From NCBI GenBank assembly GCA_009469685.1, contig SSTA01000098.1:1-51619 (forward strand): a stretch of DNA of 51,619 nt, given 5' to 3'. The notes under the pieces were generated by a model. The model made no database searches and was not told where the DNA came from. It was given only the letters and a program-made list of their open reading frames with translations. The stretch's first letter is position 1; every line of letters begins with the position of its first letter. Positions 8,099 through 16,971 of the stretch are shown piece by piece. The stretch is from Azonexaceae bacterium. Lineage in GTDB: Bacteria; Pseudomonadota; Gammaproteobacteria; Burkholderiales; Rhodocyclaceae. The position numbers and the translations under genes were made by a program.

Positions 8099-10936
8099 TC
8101 AGTACTCGATCTTGCCCAAAGCGGACTCGACCAGAGCTTTTTGTTGCTGGCTGTGCTTGGCCAGGTACCCCACTGCCGGCGAAGACGATGCCGGACGGGA
8201 CACCAACAGAAGCTTCTGCTTGCTCCCCAGTTGGGTATCCAGATGGTGGCGGGAGGCGAACCAGTACCAGGCACCCTGGTTGCGGGGCTCCTCCTGACAC
8301 CACACGATTTCGGTCGCCTTGGGATACTTGGCCAGTTCCTTGGCCACGGACTCCTGCGGGAAGGGATAGAGCTGCTCCAGGCGCACGATGGCAACACTGT
8401 TGAGCTTCTTCTCGCGGCGGGCTGCCAGCAGATCGTAATAGACCTTGCCCGAGCAGAAGACCACCCGGGTCACTTTCTTGGCGTCAAGCTTGTCCACCTC
8501 GCCGATCACCCGCTGGAATTCGCCATTGGCGAGATCTTCCAGAGGAGAGCAGGCATCCTTGTGGCGCAGGAGTGACTTGGGCGACATGACGATGAGCGGC
8601 TTGCGCTGCATGCGCACCGCCTGACGGCGCAGCATGTGGAAGACCTGGGCCGCAGTCGTGGGAACGCAGACTTCCATGTTGAGCTCGGCGCACGCCTGCA
8701 TGTAGCGCTCCAGGCGGGCCGACGAGTGCTCCGGCCCCTGCCCCTCGTAACCGTGGGGCAGCAGCATGACCAGGCCGCAGGCCCGGCCCCACTTGGCTTC
8801 CCCAGAGGAAATGAACTGATCGAAGACGACCTGGGCGCCGTTGGCAAAATCGCCGAACTGGGCTTCCCAGATCACCAGTTCGTAGGGATTGGCGGAAGCG
8901 TAACCGTAGTCGAAAGCCAGCACGGCTTCCTCGGAAAGGACCGAGTCAAAGCACTGGAATCCGGCCTGTTTGGGCTGGAGGTGCTGAAGCGTGTAGTAGG
9001 TACCTTCGTTCCAGTTTTCCCGATTTTGATCGTGGAACGCCGCATGCCGGTGGAAGAAGGTGCCACGACCGACGTCCTCGCCGGAGATGCGAACGCCATA
9101 GCCCGACACGAGGAGGGACGCATAGGCCAAGTTCTCGGCCATCCCCCAATCCACGGGCAGCTTGCCATCGCCCATGGCGGCCCGGTCCTCGACGATCTTC
9201 TTGACCCGGGAGTGGAGCGTGAACCCGGGGGGCAAAGTGGTCAGCCGCTGGGCCAGACGTTGCAGGTCCTTGACCGGAACCCGGGTGTCGCAGGTCTCGA
9301 TGTAGCCCTTGGTCAGGTAGGGTGTCCAATCGATGGTGTTCGGATGCTTGTACCCCGCCAGGACCGGGTTATAGAGCAGTTCGCCCTTGTCCAGGTGATC
9401 GCGGTATTGGGCGATCATCTGATCGGGACCGTCGGTCGGCAGGACGCCCTCGGCAATCAGCTTGTCGCCGTAGAGCTTGCGGGTGCCCGGATGCTGAGCG
9501 ATCTTCTTGTACATCAAGGGCTGGGTGACCATCGGCTCGTCCTGCTCGTTGTGGCCGAGCTTGCGGAAGCAGACGATATCCACGACCACGCACTTGTGGA
9601 ACTGCTGACGGAACTCCATGGCCACCTGGGTGGCGAGGGCAACCGCCTCCGGATCGTCGCCATTGACGTGGAAGATCGGAGCATCGGCCATCTTGAAGAT
9701 GTCGGTGCAGTAGAGGGAGGACCGATAGTCGCGGGGGTCGCTGGTGGTGAAGCCGATCTGGTTATTCACCACGATGTGCAAGGTCCCGCCGACGCCATAG
9801 CCGCGCGTCTGGGCAAAGTTGAGCATTTCCTGATTGACGCCCTGGCCGGCCACGGCGGCGTCGCCATGGACGATGACCGGCAGTACCTTCTGCTTGCCCA
9901 CTTCTCCGCGCCGGACCTGGCGAGCATAGACCGAACCCTCGACCACCGGATTGACGATCTCGAGGTGGGAAGGATTGAAGGCCAAAGTGAGGTGGCAGGG
10001 ACCTCCCGGCGTATAGACATCGGAAGAATAACCCAGGTGATATTTGACGTCGCCCGCGGCGAGATCGCTCTTCTTCTTGCCTTCGAATTCATCGAAAAGC
10101 ATGGAAGGCGCCTTCCCGAGGGTATTGACGAGGACGTTCAATCGACCGCGGTGGGCCATGCCAATGACCACTTCGTCGACTCCCAGTCGACCGCCGGTGC
10201 GGATGGCCTCGTCCATGGCGACGATGAGGGATTCGCCGCCTTCCAACGAGAAGCGCTTCTGACCGACGTAGCGGGTATGCAGATAGCGCTCCAGGGTTTC
10301 GGCTGCGGTCAGTCGCTCCAGAAGGCGCTTCTTTTGCTCGGGGTTAAAGGTCCCGCGGGAGCGAATCGTCTCGAGCCTTTCCTGGAGCCAGCGCTTTTCC
10401 GCGTACTCGCTCATGTACATGTACTCGACGCCGATGGAACCGCAGTAGGTCTGCTTCAAGGCTTCGACGATATCGCCCAGTTTCGCATTCTCGGCAGTTC
10501 CCTTGAACGAGCCCGCATTGAAGGTCTTGTTCAGATCGGAATCGGAGAAGCCATAGAAGGACAGTTCAAGTTCCGGGATCGGCGGCCGAGGCGTGCGCTT
10601 GAGCGGATCGAGATCGGCCAGACGAGTGCCGAGGAAACGATAGACGTTGATGAGCTGCAGCACCCCCACCTGCTTCTTGCCATCTTCCGTGGCTGCCGGA
10701 GCGGTGGGCCGGAAACCGCCATCCTTCGCCAGCTCGGCAAAGGCCGCGATGACCGGCGCGTGGGGCACATCCCGGGCGACGAAGCCTGGCATCTGCGCCA
10801 AGCGGTCGAAATAATCGCGCCACTCCTCCGGTACGGCCGTAGGATTGTTGAGATAGTTCTCGTAAAGCTCTTCGACGAAAGGCGCGTTGCCGCCAAAGTA
10901 CATCGAGCTGTCAAACAATTGCGTCATCGTGGTCAT
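8099..10936 (-). CDS. sucA: 2-oxoglutarate dehydrogenase E1 component
   Basis: 945 aa thiamine-diphosphate enzyme that decarboxylates 2-oxoglutarate and succinylates the lipoyl arm of SucB. It has the E1 N-terminal pattern (FGGNAPFVEELYENYL), the active-site region GMAHRGRLNVLVNTLGK, the ThDP/Mg segment HGDAAVAGQGV with NNQIGFTT, and the C-terminal transketolase-like domain containing LLPHGYEGQGPEHSSARLER. Length is normal. ATG 10936 gives MTTMTQLF; a second ATG three codons on is an alternative. It is separated from gltA by a terminator, so it probably has its own promoter in 10937-11010. Confidence 0.97.
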   Translation of the reverse strand: MTTMTQLFDSSMYFGGNAPFVEELYENYLNNPTAVPEEWRDYFDRLAQMPGFVARDVPHAPVIAAFAELAKDGGFRPTAPAATEDGKKQVGVLQLINVYRFLGTRLADLDPLKRTPRPPIPELELSFYGFSDSDLNKTFNAGSFKGTAENAKLGDIVEALKQTYCGSIGVEYMYMSEYAEKRWLQERLETIRSRGTFNPEQKKRLLERLTAAETLERYLHTRYVGQKRFSLEGGESLIVAMDEAIRTGGRLGVDEVVIGMAHRGRLNVLVNTLGKAPSMLFDEFEGKKKSDLAAGDVKYHLGYSSDVYTPGGPCHLTLAFNPSHLEIVNPVVEGSVYARQVRRGEVGKQKVLPVIVHGDAAVAGQGVNQEMLNFAQTRGYGVGGTLHIVVNNQIGFTTSDPRDYRSSLYCTDIFKMADAPIFHVNGDDPEAVALATQVAMEFRQQFHKCVVVDIVCFRKLGHNEQDEPMVTQPLMYKKIAQHPGTRKLYGDKLIAEGVLPTDGPDQMIAQYRDHLDKGELLYNPVLAGYKHPNTIDWTPYLTKGYIETCDTRVPVKDLQRLAQRLTTLPPGFTLHSRVKKIVEDRAAMGDGKLPVDWGMAENLAYASLLVSGYGVRISGEDVGRGTFFHRHAAFHDQNRENWNEGTYYTLQHLQPKQAGFQCFDSVLSEEAVLAFDYGYASANPYELVIWEAQFGDFANGAQVVFDQFISSGEAKWGRACGLVMLLPHGYEGQGPEHSSARLERYMQACAELNMEVCVPTTAAQVFHMLRRQAVRMQRKPLIVMSPKSLLRHKDACSPLEDLANGEFQRVIGEVDKLDAKKVTRVVFCSGKVYYDLLAARREKKLNSVAIVRLEQLYPFPQESVAKELAKYPKATEIVWCQEEPRNQGAWYWFASRHHLDTQLGSKQKLLLVSRPASSSPAVGYLAKHSQQQKALVESALGKIEY

Positions 10937-11010
10937 GAATGTCCCCTATTGGGTGTTATGGCTTTCCGCACGCCGTCCTCCGGGCGGCGCGTCGGTTACT
11001 GCATGAGCTT

Positions 11011-11037
11011 GAAAAAAAGGCGACCCGCAGGCCGCCT
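11011..11037 (-). terminator. Intrinsic terminator after gltA
   Basis: On the minus strand the stem AGGCGG/TCGCCT (with one G-T pair, 8-nt loop) is followed by seven T residues. It ends gltA transcription before sucA. Confidence 0.75.
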
Positions 11038-11051
11038 CTTCTCGGTCGCGC

Positions 11052-12350
11052 TCAGCCGCGCTGCGCCAGCGGTACGACATCGCGCTTGGCGGTGCCGATG
11101 TAGAGCTGGCGAGGCCGGCCGATCTTGTACTCCGGATCGGTGATCATTTCTTCCCACTGGGTCATCCAGCCAACCGTACGGGCCAGGGCGAAGATGCAAG
11201 TGAACATTTCGGTCGGAATGCCGATGGCCTTCTGAACGATGCCGGAGTAGAAATCCACGTTCGGGTAGAGCTTCTTCTCGACGAAGTATTCGTCTTCCAG
11301 GGCAATCTTTTCGAGCTCCATGGCCAGCTTGAACAGACGGTCGTTCTGCAGGCCCAGTTCGCTCAGAACATCGCCGCAAACCTTGCGCATGAGCTTGGCG
11401 CGGGGATCGAAATTCTTGTAGACGCGGTGACCGAAACCCATGAGCTTGAAGGTGTCGTTCTTGTCCTTGGCGCGTTTGATGTACTCATTGACGCGGGAAA
11501 CGTCGCCAATTTCCTCAAGCATCTGCAGACAGGCTTCATTGGCACCGCCGTGGGCCGGGCCCCACAGACAGGCGATACCGGCGGCGATGCAGGCGAAGGG
11601 ATTGGCCCCCGAGGAGCCGGCTAGACGCACGGTGGAGGTGGAAGCGTTCTGCTCGTGGTCGGCATGCAGGGTGAAGATGACATCGAGGGCGCGGACCAGC
11701 ACCGGGTTCGAGACGTACTTTTCGCAGGGATTGCCGAACATCATGCGCATGAAGTTGGCGGTGTAATCCAGCTCGTTGTCCGGATACATGAACGGCGCAC
11801 CGGTGTTGTACTTGTAGGCCATGGCGACGATGGTCGGCAGCTTGGCCACCAGGCGATTGAAGCTCACATTGCGATGCGCGGCATCGGAAAAATCCATGGC
11901 GTCGTGGTAGAACGCCGAGAGGGCACCGACGACGCCAGTCATGACGGCCATCGGGTGGGCGTCGCGGCGGAAGCCGGAGTAGAACTTGGTCAGTTGTTCG
12001 TGGACCATCGTGTGGTTCTTGATGGTCTTTTCAAACTGAGTCTTTTGCGCTGCATTGGGAAGTTCGCCGTTCTTCAGGAGGTAGGTGACTTCGAGGAAGT
12101 TGCACTGTTCGGCGAGTTGCTCGATGGGATAGCCACGGTAGAGCAGTTCGCCCTTGTCGCCGTCGATGAAGGTAATCCTGGATTTGCAGCTGGCGGTAGA
12201 GAGGAATCCCGAATCGTAGGTGAACAAACCTGTCTTGCCGCCTAGGGTGCGGATATCGACACAGTCGTTACCGTGGGTCGGAGACATGATCGGGAATTCG
12301 ACGGGCGCTTGTCCGTCAATGGTCAGGGTTGCCTTGCGTTCGGTCGTCAT
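11052..12350 (-). CDS. gltA: Citrate synthase (type II)
   Basis: 432 aa enzyme condensing acetyl-CoA and oxaloacetate. The type II features are an N-terminal beta domain ([32 protein letters not shown]) and catalytic residues in LNADHEQ-like [23 protein letters not shown] and [14 protein letters not shown], where His and Asp act. The N-terminal half keeps the hexameric, NADH-sensitive class layout. It lies 75 bp downstream of sdhE and ends in a terminator, so it may be transcribed with the sdh genes or from its own promoter. Confidence 0.97.
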   Translation of the reverse strand: MTTERKATLTIDGQAPVEFPIMSPTHGNDCVDIRTLGGKTGLFTYDSGFLSTASCKSRITFIDGDKGELLYRGYPIEQLAEQCNFLEVTYLLKNGELPNAAQKTQFEKTIKNHTMVHEQLTKFYSGFRRDAHPMAVMTGVVGALSAFYHDAMDFSDAAHRNVSFNRLVAKLPTIVAMAYKYNTGAPFMYPDNELDYTANFMRMMFGNPCEKYVSNPVLVRALDVIFTLHADHEQNASTSTVRLAGSSGANPFACIAAGIACLWGPAHGGANEACLQMLEEIGDVSRVNEYIKRAKDKNDTFKLMGFGHRVYKNFDPRAKLMRKVCGDVLSELGLQNDRLFKLAMELEKIALEDEYFVEKKLYPNVDFYSGIVQKAIGIPTEMFTCIFALARTVGWMTQWEEMITDPEYKIGRPRQLYIGTAKRDVVPLAQRG

Positions 12351-12425
12351 GGTTACTTCCCTTTTCAGGTTTGGTCACTTCACTGCAATAAACGGCAAGC
12401 CCGCACTTTAGGGGGCCTACCTTAC

Positions 12426-12668
12426 TTAACTCTTACGCAACAGGGACACGATGGGAGCCAAGCGGGGATCATGACATTCGGTCTGACCGCTGATCAAGTA
12501 CCAAAGGTCGTGATCCTCCATCAGGACTAGTTCTTCGAAGGCCAACTGCTGCTGGTGATCAAGATTTTCGAAGCCTTTGTCGAGAAACCGCGTGAGGACG
12601 ATATCGAGCTCCAGCAGGGCGCGTCGGATGCAGCGCCAGCGCAGGCGCTCGAGTTCGGCTCTTTCCAT
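12426..12668 (-). CDS. sdhE: Succinate dehydrogenase flavinylation/assembly factor SdhE
   Basis: 80 aa from ATG 12668, which shares its A with the sdhB stop (TGATG); the longer TTG start at 12671 is less likely. The small helical SdhE fold is recognisable from LRWRCIRRALLELDIVLTRFL and the acidic MEDHDLWYLISGQ segment. SdhE binds SdhA and promotes covalent FAD attachment. The conserved RGxxE motif reads RALLE here, so the Gly is Ala, confirmed in the DNA (CGC GCC CTG CTG GAG). The position right after sdhB supports the identity despite that change. Confidence 0.88.
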   Translation of the reverse strand: MERAELERLRWRCIRRALLELDIVLTRFLDKGFENLDHQQQLAFEELVLMEDHDLWYLISGQTECHDPRLAPIVSLLRKS

Positions 12669-13378
12669 CAAACCGCGCGACGAACCATCATGTCCTTGAT
12701 CTTGCCGATGGCCTTGGTCGGGTTAAGACCTTTGGGACAGACATCGACGCAGTTCATGATGGTGTGGCAACGGAACAGACGATACGGATCCTCGAGGTTG
12801 TCGAGACGCTCGTTGGTCGCCTGGTCGCGGGTGTCGGCGATGAAGCGGTAGGCCGCCAGCAGGCCGGCAGGCCCGACGAACTTGTCCGGGTTCCACCAGA
12901 ACGAAGGACAGGAAGTCGAGCAACAGGCGCACAGGATGCACTCGTAGAGGCCGTTCAGCTCCTCGCGGTCTTCCGGCGACTGCAGGCGCTCCCGTTCTGG
13001 CGGGGGATCGTTGTTGATCAGGTAGGGCTTGATCGAGTGGTACTGCTTGAAGAACTGGGTCATGTCCACGATCAGATCGCGGATGACCGGCAGGCCTGGC
13101 AACGGACGCAGAACGACAGGCTGCTTCAACTCGTCGATGTCGGTCAGGCAGGCCAGACCGTTCTTGCCATTGATGTTCATGGCGTCCGAACCGCAGACGC
13201 CTTCGCGGCAGGAACGGCGATAGGACAGGGTGTCGTCCTTGGCCTTCAGCTTGGTCAGGGCATCCAGCAACTTGCGATCGGTAGGTTCCAACTCCACCGA
13301 GATGTCCTGCATGTAGGGCGCGGCGTCCTTATCCGGATCGTAGCGGTAGATGCTGAATTGAACCGTACGTTTGCTCAT
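12668..13378 (-). CDS. sdhB: Succinate dehydrogenase iron-sulfur subunit
   Basis: 236 aa electron-transfer subunit of complex II. The [2Fe-2S] ligands lie in CREGVCGSDAMNINGKNGLA followed by C, the [4Fe-4S] ligands in CILCACCSTSC, and the [3Fe-4S] ligands in CHTIMNCVDVC, giving the full cluster set. It follows sdhA by 12 bp and is coupled to sdhE through a one-base stop/start overlap. Length is typical. Confidence 0.97.
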   Translation of the reverse strand: MSKRTVQFSIYRYDPDKDAAPYMQDISVELEPTDRKLLDALTKLKAKDDTLSYRRSCREGVCGSDAMNINGKNGLACLTDIDELKQPVVLRPLPGLPVIRDLIVDMTQFFKQYHSIKPYLINNDPPPERERLQSPEDREELNGLYECILCACCSTSCPSFWWNPDKFVGPAGLLAAYRFIADTRDQATNERLDNLEDPYRLFRCHTIMNCVDVCPKGLNPTKAIGKIKDMMVRRAV

Positions 13379-13390
13379 GTTCTTCTCCGA

Positions 13391-15181
13391 TCAGTACGAG
13401 CGCGTCTTGAGCGCGATGGTTTCGACGGTCAGCGGCTGCATGTTCACAGGCTTGTAGGTGATCGTGCTGTCCACCGGATTGAACAGGGTGTGCTTCAGCC
13501 ATTCCTTGTCGTTGCGGCCATTGGGGAACTCGGGAGTATCCGGGGCGTCGTCTCGCACATGGGCGCCGCGGGATTCCTTGCGGGCTTCCGCGGAGAGCAT
13601 GGTCGCCTTGGCGACTTCGATCAGATTTTCCATCTCGAGCGCTTCGGTCCGAGCCGTGTTCCAGGCCATGGACTTGTCCTTGATCTCCAGCTGGCGAGCT
13701 GCCTTTTCGATTTCCAGGATTTTTTCGACGCCAGTCTTCAACAGGTCGCCAAAGCGGAACACCCCAGCATGATTCTGCATGGTGCGCTGCATGGCCAGCC
13801 GGGTTTCATGGACATTGGCGCCCCCCTTGCGATTGTCCAGAGCGGAAACCCGCGCCAGGGACTTCTCGGCGGCATTCGTCGGCAGGTCCCGATGAGCCTT
13901 CCCGGCCTTGAGGTCTTCCACAGCCGAATCGCCCGCCGACTTTCCGAAGACGAGGAGGTCGAGCAAGGAATTGGTACCGAGCCGGTTGGCGCCATGCACC
14001 GACGCGCAGGCACATTCGCCGGCAGCGTAGAAGCCCGGTACGACGGTATTCGGATCACCGTTTTGCGGTGTGACGACGCGGCCGGAATAATGGGTCGGGA
14101 TGCCACCCATCTGGTAGTGGCAGGTCGGCACGACGGGCAACGGCTCCTTGATACAGTCGACCCCGGCGAACTGCAGACCGATTTCCCGAATACCGGGCAG
14201 GCGCTTCATGATGGTATTCGGGTCGAGGTGGGTGATGTCGAGGAGGACGTAATCCTTGTTGACGCCACAACCGCGGCCTTCGTTGATTTCGGTGGTCATG
14301 GCGCGGGAGACGACGTCGCGGGACGCCAGGTCCTTGGCGTTCGGGGCGTAGCGCTCCATAAAGCGCTCCTTGCTGCTATTGCGCAGGATACCGCCTTCGC
14401 CACGGACGCCTTCGGTGATCAGTACGCCGGCACCAGCCACTCCGGTCGGGTGGAATTGCCAGAATTCCATGTCTTCCAAGGGGATGCCGGCACGGGCCGC
14501 CATTCCCAGGCCGTCACCGGTGTTGATGAAGGCGTTGGTGGAGGAGTAGAAAATGCGGCCGGCACCGCCGGTGGCGAAGATGGTGGCACGGGTGTGGAAG
14601 ATCACCACCTGGCCGGTTTCCATTTCCATGGCGGTGACACCGACGACGTGACCTTCGCTGTCGCGGATCAGGTCGAGGGCCATCCATTCGACGAAGAACT
14701 GGGTATTGGCCTTGACGTTGCGCTGGTACATGGCGTGCAACATGGCGTGGCCGGTCCGGTCCGCGGCAGCGCACGAACGGCGCACCGGCTTTTCGCCGAA
14801 GTTTGACATGTGACCGCCGAACGGACGCTGGTAGATCTTGCCGTTGTCGGTGCGGTCGAAGGGCATGCCGTAATGCTCGAGTTCGACGACGCACTCGTTG
14901 GCCTTGCGCACCATGAATTCGATGGCGTCCTGGTCGCCGAGCCAGTCGGAACCCTTGACGGTGTCGTACATGTGCCAGTGCCAATGATCCTCCTCGGAGT
15001 TGCCGAGGGAGGCGGCAACGCCTCCTTGGGCTGCCACCGTATGGGAGCGGGTTGGGAAAACCTTGGAGAGAACGGCGGTCTTCAGACCGGCCTCGGACAA
15101 TTGGATTGCGGAACGCAGACCGGCACCACCGGCGCCGACGATGACAGCATCGAATTTCAGAACAGGAATACTCACGCTCAC
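13391..15181 (-). CDS. sdhA: Succinate dehydrogenase flavoprotein subunit
   Basis: 596 aa, starting at GTG 15181 (MSVSIPVLKFDAVIVGAG), chosen because GTG overlaps the sdhD stop as GTGA. The earlier start at 15208 lies well inside sdhD. It shows the FAD-binding VIVGAGGAGLRSA, the covalent flavin His in RSHTVAAQGGV, substrate-site residues in HPTGVAGAGVLITEG and the active Arg region in GGIPTHYSG. It oxidises succinate to fumarate on the cytosolic face of complex II. Downstream sdhB and sdhE complete the module. Confidence 0.97.
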   Translation of the reverse strand: MSVSIPVLKFDAVIVGAGGAGLRSAIQLSEAGLKTAVLSKVFPTRSHTVAAQGGVAASLGNSEEDHWHWHMYDTVKGSDWLGDQDAIEFMVRKANECVVELEHYGMPFDRTDNGKIYQRPFGGHMSNFGEKPVRRSCAAADRTGHAMLHAMYQRNVKANTQFFVEWMALDLIRDSEGHVVGVTAMEMETGQVVIFHTRATIFATGGAGRIFYSSTNAFINTGDGLGMAARAGIPLEDMEFWQFHPTGVAGAGVLITEGVRGEGGILRNSSKERFMERYAPNAKDLASRDVVSRAMTTEINEGRGCGVNKDYVLLDITHLDPNTIMKRLPGIREIGLQFAGVDCIKEPLPVVPTCHYQMGGIPTHYSGRVVTPQNGDPNTVVPGFYAAGECACASVHGANRLGTNSLLDLLVFGKSAGDSAVEDLKAGKAHRDLPTNAAEKSLARVSALDNRKGGANVHETRLAMQRTMQNHAGVFRFGDLLKTGVEKILEIEKAARQLEIKDKSMAWNTARTEALEMENLIEVAKATMLSAEARKESRGAHVRDDAPDTPEFPNGRNDKEWLKHTLFNPVDSTITYKPVNMQPLTVETIALKTRSY

Positions 15182-15525
15182 AGCCTCCAGAGAATCGCAG
15201 CAGCCCACGCGGTATAGCCCACCAGCGCAGTCGCGGTCAGCACGTGCAGGGCCAGACGCAAACCGGTCGGCTTGACGTAGTCCATCCAGATATCACGCAC
15301 GCCGATCCAGGCGTGGTAGAAGAGGCTGACAAAGAAAAGGAAGGTTACGAACTTGATGAAGCCATGGGCGAAGACCCCTTGCCAGGCTTCGAATGTGGCA
15401 GGCCGGAGGATGAGCAGAATGGCCGCCATCAGCACCGAATAGCCGGCCATGATGACTGCGGTAGCGCGCTGGGCAATCCAGTCCTTGAGGCCGTAGTGGG
15501 CTCCGACGACGGTACGATTGATCAC
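15178..15525 (-). CDS. sdhD: Succinate dehydrogenase membrane anchor subunit SdhD
   Basis: 115 aa from GTG 15525 (MINRTVVGAHYGLKDW), which forms GTGA with the sdhC stop; the GTG at 15540 is a longer alternative. Three TM helices are visible (about residues 24-43, 56-76 and 88-112). A conserved FHAWIG-like heme/quinone segment reads YHAWIGVRDIWMDYVK. With SdhC it anchors SdhAB, binds heme b and forms the quinone site. Its own stop overlaps the sdhA GTG. Confidence 0.93.
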   Translation of the reverse strand: MINRTVVGAHYGLKDWIAQRATAVIMAGYSVLMAAILLILRPATFEAWQGVFAHGFIKFVTFLFFVSLFYHAWIGVRDIWMDYVKPTGLRLALHVLTATALVGYTAWAAAILWRL

Positions 15526-15908
15526 AGGAGAATCCCCCACAAAACCAGGGTCAGCGGAATGCTCACGGCGAGAACCGCGGCAGCAGACTTGTTCGCCGCT
15601 TCCTTCTCGATGCCGATGTGGAGATCAAGGAGCAAAAAGCGGATGCCGGCGCAAAAGTGATGGCAATAAGCCCAGATCAGACCCGCCAGGACGACCTTGA
15701 CCGGCAGGGAAGATGCAAGCGCCGTTAAGGTGGCGAAGGTTTCCGGAGAGGTCAGGCTGGCGCCGAACAACCACAGCAGGATAGGTAGACAGAGGAACAG
15801 TCCAGCCCCACTCACCCGGTGCAGAATCGAAACCTTGCCCGGCAGAGGCAGCCGGATGGTGGTCAAGTCCAAGTTCTTTGGACGCTTCTTGATGGTCATT
15901 TCTGCCAT
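15522..15908 (-). CDS. sdhC: Succinate dehydrogenase cytochrome b556 subunit SdhC
   Basis: 128 aa from ATG 15908 (MAEMTIKKRP), chosen because a GAGGG ribosome site lies about 9 nt upstream. Starts further upstream reach into the promoter. It carries the SdhC signature KVSILHRVSGAGLF, where Ser and Arg shape the quinone site, and the heme-ligand region YCHHFCAGIRFLLLD. There are three TM helices. First gene of the sdhCDAB-sdhE operon, coupled to sdhD by GTGA. Confidence 0.94.
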   Translation of the reverse strand: MAEMTIKKRPKNLDLTTIRLPLPGKVSILHRVSGAGLFLCLPILLWLFGASLTSPETFATLTALASSLPVKVVLAGLIWAYCHHFCAGIRFLLLDLHIGIEKEAANKSAAAVLAVSIPLTLVLWGILL

Positions 15909-15968
15909 GAACGTCATCCCTCGCGAAGTGTGCGGTAGTCCGCTTATACCGTGGTTGAAAAGTCCGTA

Positions 15969-15974
15969 ATTATA
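15969..15974 (-). promoter_or_regulatory. Candidate -10 box of the sdh operon
   Basis: A perfect TATAAT on the minus strand lies 61 bp before the sdhC start. No convincing -35 element is visible at 16-18 bp, so this is only a candidate. Confidence 0.4.
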
Positions 15975-16040
15975 CATTCAAAACCTGGACGTGGGCCCGC
16001 CCGAAGGCTTGGCCAAGGCTAGCCCGGAAGAATTAGGCCC

Positions 16041-16796
16041 TCATCCGAGTTCGTTCAGGTAGTGGTGCCTGCGGGTGCTGTAGAGACCGCGTCGCCACTC
16101 GACAGGTTTGTTTCCGTAGGTGAAAGCGGTCCGCTCGACTAGCAGTAAAGGGGATCCTTCATCGACAGCCAGCAGCCGGGCACTATGGCCGTCAGCGGAG
16201 ACGGCGCGGAGCCGTTCCTCGGCCCGGATCATGCGAACGCCATAATCGCTTTCGAACAAGCTGTACAGGGAGCGCTCGGATACCCGCAGACGCTCAAGGG
16301 TCAATCCGCTGAAGAGTTCGCCCACGAGATAGATTTGATCCAGGACTACCGGTTCACCCTCGAAGCGCAGCAGCCTCTCGACCGCAATTACCGGATCGCC
16401 GGCCTGGATTTCCAAGGCGACGGCCACCTCGGGCGGGGCGGTCATGGCACGGCACGAAAGCGGCTCGCTGACGGAGTGCTCGCTTTGTCCGCTATCCGGC
16501 ATGAGCCGGAGGAAGCGGTAGATGGACCGGGGATCGTCGTGGGTGGCGACGAAAGTACCCTTCCCCTGCCTGCGCACCAGAAGATTCTCGGCAGCCATCT
16601 CATCAATGGCTTTGCGCACGGTACCCTGGCTCACGCTAAAATGTGCCGCGAGTTCCGCTTCACTGGGGATGGCGTCCCCCGGCCCCCACTCCCCCTCCTC
16701 CAGGCTCTTGATCATGAATTCCTTGATCTGCCGGTAGAGAGGACTGAAGGTTGGCGATGGCGAGCGCATGACCGGACGGGAAGCTTCGCGATTCAT
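16041..16796 (-). CDS. GntR-family (HutC/UTRA subfamily) transcriptional regulator
   Basis: 251 aa. The N-terminal winged helix (about residues 17-85) includes PLYRQIKEFMI, PSEAELAAHFSVSQGTVRKAI and RRQGKGTFVA. The C-terminal UTRA ligand domain runs from about 100 to 250 (AVERLLRFEGEPVVLDQIY, LLLVERTAFTYGNKPVEW). It is transcribed away from mdh, with sdhC just downstream on the same strand, so control of TCA genes is a reasonable inference. A perfect palindrome in the shared intergenic region is its likely operator. The ligand is unknown; UTRA domains bind small metabolites such as sugar phosphates or organic acids. Confidence 0.9.
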   Translation of the reverse strand: MNREASRPVMRSPSPTFSPLYRQIKEFMIKSLEEGEWGPGDAIPSEAELAAHFSVSQGTVRKAIDEMAAENLLVRRQGKGTFVATHDDPRSIYRFLRLMPDSGQSEHSVSEPLSCRAMTAPPEVAVALEIQAGDPVIAVERLLRFEGEPVVLDQIYLVGELFSGLTLERLRVSERSLYSLFESDYGVRMIRAEERLRAVSADGHSARLLAVDEGSPLLLVERTAFTYGNKPVEWRRGLYSTRRHHYLNELG

Positions 16797-16841
16797 GGCG
16801 TGGATTTCATCACAAATAACCAGAGGCGTCCATAAAAAGAT

Positions 16842-16855
16842 GTCTTATATAAGAC
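16842..16855. promoter_or_regulatory. 14-bp perfect palindrome, probable GntR operator
   Basis: GTCTTATATAAGAC lies between gntR and mdh, 10 bp upstream of the mdh -35 box. Its size and symmetry fit a GntR-dimer site. The position suggests control of both divergent genes. Confidence 0.65.
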
Positions 16856-16865
16856 GGATGACGAT

Positions 16866-16894
16866 TTGACAGACGCCGCGCAAGCTTCTACCAT
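16866..16894 (+). promoter_or_regulatory. Sigma-70-type promoter of mdh
   Basis: A perfect TTGACA (16866-16871), a 17-bp spacer and TACCAT (16889-16894) lie 77 bp before the mdh ATG. The GntR palindrome is immediately upstream. Confidence 0.65.
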
Positions 16895-16971
16895 TTTTCG
16901 TTCCGTCGCCCGCTAGGGCGTTCACACCAAGTCCCGCCCTCTTAACCACGTTCCACCATCAGGAGAGACAT

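Noticed and set aside
8636..11143. 835-codon open frame on the plus strand opposite sucA
   Set aside because: It mirrors sucA in the antisense frame of GC-rich DNA and has no domain pattern; sucA is certain.
12764..14806. 680-codon open frame opposite sdhB/sdhA
   Set aside because: Antisense shadow; low-complexity translation without recognisable folds.
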